Source: 2-12-FULL-35-15 sp036386835 (GTDB lineage: Bacteria > Bacteroidota > Bacteroidia > 2-12-FULL-35-15). Taken from it: 64,000 nucleotides of DNA. A program made the translations under genes and the position numbers. The stretch is from contig DASVUX010000035.1 of NCBI GenBank assembly GCA_036386835.1, forward strand, positions 1 through 64,000, written 5' to 3'. The notes below the pieces were generated by a model. The model was not told the origin of the DNA, made no database searches, and worked only from the letters and a program-made list of their open reading frames with translations. Positions 42,324-50,854 of the stretch are shown here, in pieces (position 1 is the first letter of the stretch; each line of letters opens with the position of its first letter).

Positions 42324-43970
42324 TTACTGTTTTAAAACCTTTTCCTGATATGTTTTTTTATCGGTTTTTACAATGATCATATAAACACCTGCAGCCAGGT
42401 TGTTAGCGGGTATATGAAAGCGGTTATCGGAATAGATCTCAAAATCTGCCGATTCGGAATAAATCGCTTTCCCAGTGATATCAAACAGCTCTATCAGTAC
42501 GGTCTGCTTTTCTGCTGAATAGAATGCGAATTGGAAATCATTTTTAAATGGATTCGGATATACTGAAAAGGACTCTTCATAAACAATATCTTCAACTCCG
42601 CCAAGCAAGCGGTGAGCTTTACAAAAATCCGGAATGCCGTACCCCATAACTGTATCCGGTGAGGTTGCTTTGCTTGCGCTTTGCTGGATCGCATGGATAA
42701 TTTCCATATTGCTCTTGTCAGGATGCGCCTGCCATAAACAAGCTGCTGCCCCCGCAGTTATAGGGGAAGAGAATGATGTACCGTTCGCAAACGTTATATC
42801 TCCTCCATTGGCTGCGATTGTGGATCCGCCCCCCTGTGCCACCGTGTTTGGTTTTATACGGCCATCAGCTGTCGGGCCCCGTGAGCTGAAACCGGTTATT
42901 GTCCCTGAAGCATCAACTGCTCCAACCGTAAGTATACTGTCAGCATCCGCTGGAGCTGTTATTTTAAACCATGGATAGCCGCCTGAGTTACCGGCACTTG
43001 AAACAACGAGGATTCCGGCTGCCGCTGCCATATCAGCAGCTTTTGTAACAATTGTGCTGTTACCCTCCAAATCTGCATAGGTATGATTAGTGGATGCATC
43101 ATCAAAAACGCTGTAACCGAGAGATGAATTGATAATATCAGCGCCCACACTGTCAGCAAACTCTGCACCTTTAAGCCAGTTGATCTCTTCCTGCATGGTT
43201 TCGCTCGCGGACTCCTCTGTTCTGATCAACCAGTAATCAGCCTGCGGAGCTGTGCCTACTATGCGCCCCGGCAAATTTCCTCCCATGCATGAAAGCACAT
43301 TCATGCCGTGGGGATAATCTTCATATACCAGTGTATCTCCGCTGACAAAATCCCGGCAGCCAAGGATCTGGCCGTTCACTCTTAAGCTGTCAAAGGCAGG
43401 AAGGATGTTCGCATTATAAAAACCGGCATCCAGCACAGCGATGACCATGCCCTCCCCTTTAAATCCTTTTTCATGCATGCAGTCTGCCCCGATCATGTGG
43501 GCCTGGTTATAAGAAGGTCCGTAATTGTATGAAGCCGCTGCACGGGAATTTTCTTCTTTTTGGAAGTGTCGTTCTTCAAGCTCAAATTTTGAAATTAAAG
43601 GAGATGGTTTATCTTTCTCCAGCCTGCTTATATTTTTGATATAACTAATTTTTGACAATTTTTTTATTTTATCCTCCGGTAAGGTTACAAGCGCAGCATT
43701 CATCCACCTGGAAGTATGAATAATTGCTGCGCCTTCTGCCTGAAGACCAGTAAGGTATGCCGGGTTAACGGGAAAATCAGTAATTGTTATGGCTATGGCC
43801 TGCCGTTGTCTCCTGAGTATTGCACGCTGTGATAAATATTGCGAAGGCTCACTAATTTTGAAGGGACTGTTGTTCTTATCTTTAAACACTACCCAGCATT
43901 TCACGCCAGGTTGGGCTGCAGCTCCAAAAAAAGTGAATACAAGTACTAAAAGCAAAAAATATTTTTTCAT
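42324..43970 (-). CDS. S8 subtilisin-like peptidase with T9SS sorting domain
   Basis: A 548-residue secreted serine protease. Signal peptide (KKYFLLLVLVFTFFGAAAQ), N-terminal inhibitor-like segment, S8 domain with catalytic Asp in MVIAVLDAGFYN, His in YEDYPHGMNVLSCMGG and Ser in NGTSFSSPITAGAA, then a type A C-terminal sorting domain (SVYPNPFKNDF ... LAAGVYMIIVKTDKKTYQEKVLKQ). It would be exported through the outer membrane by the type IX system. The longer frame to 43997 overlaps the upstream gene; MKKYF at 43970 is the start, one base after that gene's stop codon. Confidence 0.93.
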   Translation of the reverse strand: MKKYFLLLVLVFTFFGAAAQPGVKCWVVFKDKNNSPFKISEPSQYLSQRAILRRQRQAIAITITDFPVNPAYLTGLQAEGAAIIHTSRWMNAALVTLPEDKIKKLSKISYIKNISRLEKDKPSPLISKFELEERHFQKEENSRAAASYNYGPSYNQAHMIGADCMHEKGFKGEGMVIAVLDAGFYNANILPAFDSLRVNGQILGCRDFVSGDTLVYEDYPHGMNVLSCMGGNLPGRIVGTAPQADYWLIRTEESASETMQEEINWLKGAEFADSVGADIINSSLGYSVFDDASTNHTYADLEGNSTIVTKAADMAAAAGILVVSSAGNSGGYPWFKITAPADADSILTVGAVDASGTITGFSSRGPTADGRIKPNTVAQGGGSTIAANGGDITFANGTSFSSPITAGAAACLWQAHPDKSNMEIIHAIQQSASKATSPDTVMGYGIPDFCKAHRLLGGVEDIVYEESFSVYPNPFKNDFQFAFYSAEKQTVLIELFDITGKAIYSESADFEIYSDNRFHIPANNLAAGVYMIIVKTDKKTYQEKVLKQ

Positions 43971-43971
43971 A

Positions 43972-44748
43972 TTACTCAATTCCATAAGCATTAACAATCA
44001 TTGTGTAGTGAAACCCCGATGAAGCCCTGCTCAATATCGGCCTCGCATAAAAGGCACTCAGTGAGTCGGATAAAAATGGCATTGGCGGGTTTGTGTTCCA
44101 GGAAGATGGGGGTTGTGAATTAACATCAATTACTCTTTTATAGATCATGCCCGCATTCCGTGCATATTTTTCTTCAGCATACACCTGGTGCACCAGGCTT
44201 GTTTCATTATGCTGGCTCACCTGGAGTACGGAGTCAAACTTTATATTACCGATCGTTCTTTCAAGGTCGAAAAACTCATACTTATAATTTTCTTCACCAA
44301 TTGTATTTTTTGCATTGCCGTTCCAGACCTGGTCTTCTCTAACAGGAAACAAGAGCTTCACAAACCGTACATTCTCTTCAACCCGTTCAACATTTTTTTT
44401 TGTTTTGTTCTGGGCCCATACATCTTTTAATGTCCAGCTCATTGCACTGTATGGAACTGCAGGGTCATACATTTTTATATAACGCTCTAGCCTCATTGTG
44501 GGCCTGCCTTCATTATCAGTATAAACAGACTCGATCTTTTCCTTTATCTGAAATTTTGTATTGATTACTGTTGCAGGAGTTGTAATTCCATTATAAAAAA
44601 AAGAATCTACTGTATAAACTACAAATCGGCCAGGTTGGTCAGGAAAATAATTGTAGCCAAGGTCTGGTGCAAGCCCCGGATCCCTTTTACAGGAAACTGA
44701 GGAGATTAATAACCACGAAATAAACAGGGCCAATACAGATTTATACAC
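43972..44748 (-). CDS. Lipoprotein of unknown function, coupled to a subtilase
   Basis: A 258-residue lipoprotein: signal peptide and lipobox SSVSC (Cys20), then a soluble domain rich in beta strands with YFPDQPGRFVVYTVDSFFYNG near the start. No motif that I recognise. It ends only 1 base before the subtilase start, which implies coupled translation. It could be a partner or surface anchor of the protease; this is inference from position. Confidence 0.75.
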   Translation of the reverse strand: MYKSVLALFISWLLISSVSCKRDPGLAPDLGYNYFPDQPGRFVVYTVDSFFYNGITTPATVINTKFQIKEKIESVYTDNEGRPTMRLERYIKMYDPAVPYSAMSWTLKDVWAQNKTKKNVERVEENVRFVKLLFPVREDQVWNGNAKNTIGEENYKYEFFDLERTIGNIKFDSVLQVSQHNETSLVHQVYAEEKYARNAGMIYKRVIDVNSQPPSSWNTNPPMPFLSDSLSAFYARPILSRASSGFHYTMIVNAYGIE

Positions 44749-44796
44749 CGTTTTTTTGTTTACGCTAAGATAAATATTTTTATGCGTTTTTTAAAA

Positions 44797-44828
44797 TAAA
44801 AAAGCCTTTTGCTACAGGCAAAAGGCTT
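44797..44828 (-). terminator. Terminator of mnmA
   Basis: On the minus strand: AGCCTTTTGC, 5-base loop, GCAAAAGGCT, then a T run. Stem 44803-44812 with 44818-44827. Confidence 0.85.
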
Positions 44829-44847
44829 CATTCTTTAAGCTGACGGA

Positions 44848-45948
44848 TCAGGCTGGTCTTTGTCTTTCAATGATCCCCCCGCCAACAAGATCGTCCCCTT
44901 CATAAAAAACAGCGGATTGCCCCGGGGCAACCGCAGAAACGGGAGTATGGAAAAGGACTTCAAGTTTATCATCAAGATGGTTGACGAGCGCCAGGCTACC
45001 CGGATCTTTATAGCGGATCTTTGTAAGAGTTTCAAAATTATCCGGCAGTGACGCGTATTTGATCAGGTTATATTTGCCAACGATCATTCGCTGTTCTTCC
45101 AGCTCCTCCTTACTTCCGAGCACAACTGTATTTGTTTCGGGAAGTATCTCAAGCACATGGAGCGGTTCCCCAACGGCAATCTCAAGCCCTTTTCGCTGGC
45201 CGATCGTGTAGAACGGATAACCTTTATGCTTACCAAGCACCCTTCCTGTGCGGTCAATGAAATTTCCGCCATCAACTTTTTGCTCAAGTCCTTCAACTTT
45301 TCGTTTTAAAAAACCGCGGTAATCATTATCCGGCACAAAACAGATCTCATAACTCTCGCTTTTGTTCGCAAGATCAATATATCCGTTATCTTTTGCCATT
45401 TGCTTGATCTCTGATTTCCTGTAATCCTGTAGAGGGAAGATGGTTCTTTTGAGGCTTTCCTGGGTAAGGCCCCAGAGTACATAAGACTGGTCTTTTGTGG
45501 TATCGAGGCCGCGGGATACAACATACCTGCTGTTTTCTTCACGGATGCGGGCATAATGACCGGTTGCAATAAATTCACAATCCAGCATGTCGGCACGTTT
45601 CAGCAAAGCCTCCCACTTGATGTGTGTGTTGCAGAGAACACATGGATTAGGTGTACGGCCCGCAAGGTATTCATCCACGAAATTATCGATGATATAATTA
45701 CCGAACTCATTACGGATATCAAGGATATAATGAGGAAATCCGAGATTAACAGCAAGCATTCTGGCATCATTGATACTGTCAAGACTGCAGCATCCGGTTT
45801 CCTTACTTGACCCGCCTGAAGATGCGTAATCCCATGTCTTCATTGTTATACCAACAACCTCATATCCCTGCTCATGCAAAAGCAAAGCAGCTATCGAACT
45901 ATCGATACCACCACTCATTGCAAGCAATACTTTTCCTTTTTTACTCAT
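44848..45948 (-). CDS. mnmA: MnmA tRNA 2-thiouridylase
   Basis: tRNA-specific 2-thiouridine synthase (366 residues) that thiolates U34 in Lys, Glu and Gln tRNAs. The N-terminal PP-loop is LLAMSGGIDSSIAALLL. The first catalytic Cys lies in NPCVLCNTHIKWE and the second in SYEICFVPDND, the usual pair. The C-terminal tRNA-binding region has HKGYPFYTIGQRKGL. Length is normal. A 2-base gap separates it from the downstream MORN-type gene on the same strand. Confidence 0.97.
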   Translation of the reverse strand: MSKKGKVLLAMSGGIDSSIAALLLHEQGYEVVGITMKTWDYASSGGSSKETGCCSLDSINDARMLAVNLGFPHYILDIRNEFGNYIIDNFVDEYLAGRTPNPCVLCNTHIKWEALLKRADMLDCEFIATGHYARIREENSRYVVSRGLDTTKDQSYVLWGLTQESLKRTIFPLQDYRKSEIKQMAKDNGYIDLANKSESYEICFVPDNDYRGFLKRKVEGLEQKVDGGNFIDRTGRVLGKHKGYPFYTIGQRKGLEIAVGEPLHVLEILPETNTVVLGSKEELEEQRMIVGKYNLIKYASLPDNFETLTKIRYKDPGSLALVNHLDDKLEVLFHTPVSAVAPGQSAVFYEGDDLVGGGIIERQRPA

Positions 45949-45950
45949 TT

Positions 45951-46727
45951 TTAATGTGGGTTCTCTTTGCCGGGGTCTGTCATTTCATACTCCTGCGACT
46001 TTTGCTTTTCTTTTTCTACCTGCTCTTTTGGTATAATATTCGGGTCAGGGCCTTTCAGGTCACCATAAGAATATACATCCGTTCTTTTTAAACTTCCATT
46101 CTCGTTAAAATATTTCCATGTGCCATGCTTCAGATCATTAACATATGTTCCTTCCGCATCCACCTTACCTGAAGGATGATAAAAAGTAACCTTCCCTTCT
46201 ACCTTTCCTTTCACATACTGCCCTTTATATTTCAGCTGTCCGCTTTCAAAATAATTCACTCTTGGCCCATCAAGAACGCCTTTTTTCCAGGTACGCTCTT
46301 CAGCGACCTGTCCCCCGCGGTAAAAGACTTTACTTTTACCATCTTTCAGTCCGTTCACATAATTCTCCTCCGAAATAAGAATTCCTTCTTCATCGTAGAA
46401 TTTCCAGAGGCTGTCTTTTTTTTCATTGATAAACTTCCCTTCACCGGAAATTTTGCCGCCTACCGAATACATCTTGGTTCGCGACACAGTGCCATTCTTT
46501 GAAAAAACACTCACCGCTTTCTTCTCACCGGACGGGTAATAATAAGTGAACACACCGGAAGGAATATCATTAATGAATTCGCCTTCATAAACCTTCTTTT
46601 TGTTTTCGTCCACTTTAACCCAGCGGCCCTGCTTTTTACCGGCAGCATCTTTCTTATTAATACCTTCCTGGGCCATGCCAACTGCCGGAATGCAGATGAT
46701 CAACAAAAATATTCTCAGAATGTTCAT
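45951..46727 (-). CDS. Exported MORN/YwqK-type repeat protein
   Basis: A 258-residue exported protein with a signal peptide (NILRIFLLIICIPAVGMAQ) followed by about eight MORN-like repeats of about 20-23 residues with the core G-x-W/K-x-x-Y-x-x-x-G-x-x (for example YYPSGEKKAVSVFSKNG, YDEEGILISEENYVNG, FESGQLKYKGQYVKG, YHPSGKVDAEGTYVNDLKHG). Such proteins are common and of unclear function in Bacteroidota. A longer frame to 46844 covers a promoter-like box, so I start at 46727. Confidence 0.8.
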   Translation of the reverse strand: MNILRIFLLIICIPAVGMAQEGINKKDAAGKKQGRWVKVDENKKKVYEGEFINDIPSGVFTYYYPSGEKKAVSVFSKNGTVSRTKMYSVGGKISGEGKFINEKKDSLWKFYDEEGILISEENYVNGLKDGKSKVFYRGGQVAEERTWKKGVLDGPRVNYFESGQLKYKGQYVKGKVEGKVTFYHPSGKVDAEGTYVNDLKHGTWKYFNENGSLKRTDVYSYGDLKGPDPNIIPKEQVEKEKQKSQEYEMTDPGKENPH

Positions 46728-47044
46728 ATACCTGTTTTTAGTTCTAACCATAACGCTGAAAATTTGAAAGGATACGGGTCCAGAAAATGCAGTGAGAGTG
46801 TCTAAAACACTGCAAAAATACGAAAAATCAAGGAGGCTTCCCAAAAATCAAACCATTATTTAGAGATTGGGCTGTTAAGGATTGGTGGATAAGACAAGTT
46901 TACGTGTCCTTTTCGGGAAGCAAACCCATAAAGTGTTCTGGGGACAGTGCGATACTGGTTCGAGTCGATCGTTTTCGCAATATCGGGAACTTGAGCAGAC
47001 AACTAAAATAGGCCATTGCGCTCGCGCGTACAGTTTAGTTCAGA
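46728..47044. other. Intergenic stretch with one promoter box, otherwise empty
   Basis: On the minus strand TATTTTTG (46813-46820) with TTG 21 bases upstream is a plausible promoter for the MORN gene, giving a leader of about 80 bases. The rest (46860-47044) has no gene, tRNA or clear hairpin that I can see. Confidence 0.4.
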
Positions 47045-48199
47045 TTAAGTACTTGTAATCCTTTTATATAATTCCTCCAGCCCTTCAACAAAAGCGCTCC
47101 AGAGGAAACGCTTCTTTTCAATGATCGTGTTTTTTACAAACTCTCCTTCCTGGTTCAATTCATAAAAATCAATGATCGCATCTGCGATTGCTTTAGAATT
47201 GATTTCAGTGACATAACCTACCTTCCCATCAGGAACGATCTCCGGCAGTCCACCTACATTCGTCACAAGCATTGGCTTTTCAAAATGGTACGCGATCTGT
47301 GTAACACCGCTTTGAGTTGCAGTTCTGTAGGGTTGTGCAATCAAATCGGCAGCGCAGAAATAATATCGTACCTCTTCAGAAGGGATGTATTCCGTTTTCA
47401 GAATCACGGAATCTTCAAGCTTATTCCGGGTAATGATCTCATTATAAGGTGCGGCATCTTCATAGTACTCACCCGCTACAACCAACTTGATTCCTTTATT
47501 ACGGACCCTCTCATCCGCCATGGCTTCCAATAAAAGATCCAGTCCTTTATATTTCCGGATAAAACCAAAGAAAAGAAGATGCTTATCGTTTGGAGATAAA
47601 CCGAGATGTCTTAATGCATCTGCTTTTGCTAACTTCTCACCGAAAATATCGTAAATAGGATGAGGCAGAAAGGCTTTTTTATCGGTACCGGTAAATTTCT
47701 CCAGGTCCTTTAAAACAGAATGGGACATTGCAATAAACCCATCCATATGGTTAACAAAATACTTTGTGAACTGCTTATCACCAATCCTCTTTTCATGCGG
47801 GATCACATTGTCTGTTATCGCGATGGTCCTGATCGCTGTGCCCGATCTGATCTGCCTGGCTATCGTTCCAAGACAAGGGCCCATGAACGGCAGCCAGTAA
47901 CGGAAGATGACATAATCAGGCTTTTCATTTTTTATCTCCGAAGCTACCTGCAGCCAGTTAAACGGGTTAACGGAATTAATCCTTGTTTTGATCTTAATAT
48001 CCTGCGGTCCGCTTCCTGTTTCGAATTGCGTCTTTCCCGGAAATAAAAATCCAGGGTACTGGAGTGAAAATGAATAGATCACAACCTCCTTTCCATCTGC
48101 GGCCAATGCCCTGCATAAAGCCTCATTAAAATTAGCGATCCCGCCCCGTAAAGGAAAAGCTGGACCTACAATGATGACTTTTTGTTTCGGGGAGGACAT
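47045..48199 (-). CDS. Glycosyltransferase family 4
   Basis: GT-B retaining glycosyltransferase (384 residues). N-terminal half: VIIVGPAFPLRGGIANFNEALCRAL, the acceptor side. C-terminal half: LLFFGFIRKYKGLDLLLEAM, VVAGEYYED and the donor-site AQPYRTATQSGVTQIAYHFEKPMLVTNVGGLPEIV. The usual E-x7-E motif is represented by the Q-SGV and glutamate region. The substrate is unknown; likely cell-surface polysaccharide. It is transcribed alone, divergent from the M2 peptidase gene. Confidence 0.88.
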   Translation of the reverse strand: MSSPKQKVIIVGPAFPLRGGIANFNEALCRALAADGKEVVIYSFSLQYPGFLFPGKTQFETGSGPQDIKIKTRINSVNPFNWLQVASEIKNEKPDYVIFRYWLPFMGPCLGTIARQIRSGTAIRTIAITDNVIPHEKRIGDKQFTKYFVNHMDGFIAMSHSVLKDLEKFTGTDKKAFLPHPIYDIFGEKLAKADALRHLGLSPNDKHLLFFGFIRKYKGLDLLLEAMADERVRNKGIKLVVAGEYYEDAAPYNEIITRNKLEDSVILKTEYIPSEEVRYYFCAADLIAQPYRTATQSGVTQIAYHFEKPMLVTNVGGLPEIVPDGKVGYVTEINSKAIADAIIDFYELNQEGEFVKNTIIEKKRFLWSAFVEGLEELYKRITST

Positions 48200-48203
48200 G
48201 GCG

Positions 48204-48211
48204 CAAATATA
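48204..48211 (-). promoter_or_regulatory. -7 box of the glycosyltransferase gene
   Basis: TATATTTG on the minus strand ends 4 bases before the ATG, so a transcript from it would be nearly leaderless. The -33 element is weak. Confidence 0.4.
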
Positions 48212-48288
48212 ACAAATAAGGCTTACAGCATCTCATCAGCCCAATATGCCTTTCGTACTTCTGAATGGGGAACACATTCTAATTTTAT

Positions 48289-48296
48289 TACATTTG
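48289..48296 (+). promoter_or_regulatory. -7 box of the M2 peptidase gene
   Basis: TACATTTG matches TAnnTTTG, 27 bases before the ATG at 48324. No good -33 element is seen. Confidence 0.4.
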
Positions 48297-48323
48297 TTAT
48301 CCTCAAAAACAAAAAACATTTAC

Positions 48324-50150
48324 ATGAAAAAACATCTTATTTTAATCGCGAGTGCTGTGATCCTGTATTCCTGCGGTGGTGATAAATCCCATGACAAGGA
48401 AAATAATAACAAAGCATTACAGGACAGCGTCCAGGTATATCTTGATTCTTATAACAAAAAATACCAGGAAATAAATATAATTGCCAACGAAGCTGCATGG
48501 CAGACCCAGATCCGCATTGTTGAAGGTGATTCAACAAATGCAGCCGCGAATAACAAAGCACAGGAAGATTTGGCTAAATTCACAGGAAGCACAGAAAACA
48601 TAGAAACGGCAAGAAAGTTCCTTGAGAATAAAGATCAGCTTACTCCTATCCAGGTAAAACAGCTGAACAGCATCATTTACAAAGCTGCGAATAACCCGGG
48701 CACTTTGCAGGATCTTGTGAAGGCCCGTATCCAGGCAGAAACAAAGCAATCAGAGAACCTGTTCGGATTCGATTTTAAGATCGATGGGAAATCCGTTACA
48801 ACGAACCAGATCGATGCGATCCTCGGACATGAGACTAATCTTGGAAAACGTGAGAAAGCATGGGAAGCAAGCAAGGAAGTTGGTAAAGGATTGAAGACTG
48901 GCCTTGTAAACCTTCGTGACCTTCGCAACAAAACAGTCCAGGGGCTCGGTTACAAGGATTATTTTGAATACCAGGTATCTGATTACGGCATGACCACCGA
49001 AGAAATGACGGAGATGCTAAAGAAATTCAACAAGGAATTATCACCGCTTTTCCGTGAGCTTCATACGTATGCCCGTTACGAATTCGCAAAGAAATACGCA
49101 GTTAAGGAAATTCCGGATATGATCCCTGCACACTGGCTTCCGAACCGCTGGGGACAGGATTGGAGCAGCCTTGTGGATGTTAAGGGGATCAACCTCGACA
49201 GCGCATTAAAAACAAAAGATGCGGAATGGATCGTAAAGCAGGGAGAACGTTTTTACGTAAGCCTTGGTTTTCCGGAACTTCCAAAGTCCTTCTGGGAGAA
49301 ATCAGATCTCTACCCTGCTCCAAAAGATGCGAAGTATAAAAAGAATAACCATGCTTCCGCCTGGCACATGGACTATGACCAGGATGTCCGTTCTCTTATG
49401 AGTGTTGAGCCGAACAGCGAATGGTATGAGACTTCTCATCATGAGCTCGGACATATCTATTATTATTTGTCTTACAGTAATCCGGATGTTCCCGTAATCC
49501 TTCGTGAAGGCGCTAACCGCGCATACCATGAAGCATTGGGAAGCATGATGGGCATGGCAGCGATGCAGAAGCCATTCATGGAAAACCTGGACCTCATCCC
49601 GAAAAACAGTAAATCGGATGAGATGCAAACCCTTTTGAAAGAGGCTTTAAATTACGTTGTGTTCATCCCTTTCAGCACGGGAACCATGAGTATGTTTGAA
49701 CATGAATTGTATTCGAATAACCTCCCGGAAGATCAGTTCAACAAGAAATGGTGGGAGCTTGCCGCACAGTACCAGGGAATCGCTCCTTCAAAGGTCCGGG
49801 GTGAAGAATATTGCGATGCTGCGACAAAAACCCACATCAATGACGATGCTGCACAGTATTATGATTATGCGCTTTCCTATGTTCTTTTATTCCAGGTGCA
49901 TGATTATATCTCGAAGAATATTCTTCACCAGGATCCGCACCAAACTAATTACTACGGCAACAAAGAAGTTGGGAAATTCATCGGTGAGATCATGCGGCCG
50001 GGTGCAAGTGCAGACTGGAGAAAATTGCTTAAAGAAAAAACCGGCAGTGAGCTCAGCGCAAAAGCAATGCTTGATTACTTTTCACCGCTCATGGATTATT
50101 TAAAGGAGCAGAATAAAGGCAGAAAATATACATTGCCTGAATTAAAATAA
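48324..50150 (+). CDS. M2-family (ACE-like) peptidyl-dipeptidase lipoprotein
   Basis: A 608-residue zinc peptidase of family M2, the family of angiotensin-converting enzyme, which cuts dipeptides from C-termini. Lipobox YSC (Cys17) anchors it to a membrane. The zinc motif is HHELGH (372-377; HExxH at 373-377), with the third ligand in the downstream EALGSMMGMAA region (REGANRAYHEALG). The whole M2 helical domain is present with PAHWLPNRWGQDW. The longer frame from 48246 lacks a leader sense; MKKHLIL at 48324 starts the signal peptide. It has its own promoter box and terminator. Confidence 0.92.
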   Translation: MKKHLILIASAVILYSCGGDKSHDKENNNKALQDSVQVYLDSYNKKYQEINIIANEAAWQTQIRIVEGDSTNAAANNKAQEDLAKFTGSTENIETARKFLENKDQLTPIQVKQLNSIIYKAANNPGTLQDLVKARIQAETKQSENLFGFDFKIDGKSVTTNQIDAILGHETNLGKREKAWEASKEVGKGLKTGLVNLRDLRNKTVQGLGYKDYFEYQVSDYGMTTEEMTEMLKKFNKELSPLFRELHTYARYEFAKKYAVKEIPDMIPAHWLPNRWGQDWSSLVDVKGINLDSALKTKDAEWIVKQGERFYVSLGFPELPKSFWEKSDLYPAPKDAKYKKNNHASAWHMDYDQDVRSLMSVEPNSEWYETSHHELGHIYYYLSYSNPDVPVILREGANRAYHEALGSMMGMAAMQKPFMENLDLIPKNSKSDEMQTLLKEALNYVVFIPFSTGTMSMFEHELYSNNLPEDQFNKKWWELAAQYQGIAPSKVRGEEYCDAATKTHINDDAAQYYDYALSYVLLFQVHDYISKNILHQDPHQTNYYGNKEVGKFIGEIMRPGASADWRKLLKEKTGSELSAKAMLDYFSPLMDYLKEQNKGRKYTLPELK

Positions 50151-50151
50151 T

Positions 50152-50183
50152 AAAAAAGGATGAACAATTGTTCATCCTTTTTT
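50152..50183. terminator. Perfect palindromic terminator
   Basis: A 16-bp perfect inverted repeat, AAAAAAGGATGAACAA and its complement, right after the M2 peptidase stop; U-run on both strands. Confidence 0.85.
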
Positions 50184-50273
50184 TACTATATGCCCTTAAA
50201 TACTTTTTAAATATTGGGGTTTACAGAGCGGACAATCAAAGGTTTTGCTAAATTAGCGCCTCAATTAAATTGT

Positions 50274-50801
50274 ATGTACGAAGACCTTATTGTAAAGAAA
50301 TCAACATTGCCCGGAGCCGGTAAAGGCTTGTTCACAAAACGGGACGTTAAAAAAGGTGAACGCTTTATTGAGTATCTCGGGGAGATCATTACCGAAGCCG
50401 AGCTTGACAGACGCGCAGAGAATGACATCTATGGGTATGCCTTTTATGTAAGCAAAAAGAAATGCATAGACGCATATTACCGCCCGGAAGAACTTGCACG
50501 GTATGCAAATGATGCCAAAGGAATTGTAAGGATCCCGGGAGTTAAGAACAACTGCTGTTACCGGATCTGGAAACAAAGGGGATTCATTGAAGCGGAAAGG
50601 GATATAAAAGCCGGTGAAGAGATCTTTGTTAGCTATGGCGCTGAGTATTGGAAAGATATCCGCTATAATATTAAGCTTGACGCTGAGAAAAAAGCTGCTG
50701 CTAAAAAAGCTAAAACAGTAAAGAAAGCTAAAACGGTGAAGAAGGGAAAAACAGTAAAAAAAGCTAAGACGGTTAAAAAGGTAAAAAAAGCCAGGAAATA
50801 A
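50274..50801 (+). CDS. SET-domain lysine methyltransferase with Lys-rich tail
   Basis: A 175-residue protein. The SET domain spans about 4-130: LIVKKSTLPGAGKGLFTKRDVKKGERFIEYLGEII, ARYANDAKG, KNNCCYRIW and GEEIFVSYGAEYW, the SAM and substrate-pocket motifs. Residues 139-175 are a tail of AKTVKK-type repeats (KAKTVKKAKTVKKGKTVKK ...), like a histone H1 or HctA tail. It would methylate lysines of a protein, perhaps its own tail or a DNA-bound protein. A longer frame starts at TTG 50214; the ATG at 50274 is right before the SET core. Confidence 0.85.
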   Translation: MYEDLIVKKSTLPGAGKGLFTKRDVKKGERFIEYLGEIITEAELDRRAENDIYGYAFYVSKKKCIDAYYRPEELARYANDAKGIVRIPGVKNNCCYRIWKQRGFIEAERDIKAGEEIFVSYGAEYWKDIRYNIKLDAEKKAAAKKAKTVKKAKTVKKGKTVKKAKTVKKVKKARK

Positions 50802-50825
50802 TTGTCAGGCGTTATATAGATAAGA

Positions 50826-50849
50826 AAAGGGAATCAATTGATTCCCTTT
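50826..50849. terminator. Shared terminator of the SET and desaturase genes
   Basis: A 12-bp perfect inverted repeat, AAAGGGAATCAA and its complement, between two convergent stops. Confidence 0.7.
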
Positions 50850-50854
50850 CTTAT

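Noticed and set aside
46955..46990. TTCGAGTC string suggesting a tRNA T-arm
   Set aside because: No acceptor stem, anticodon arm or D-arm can be folded around it.
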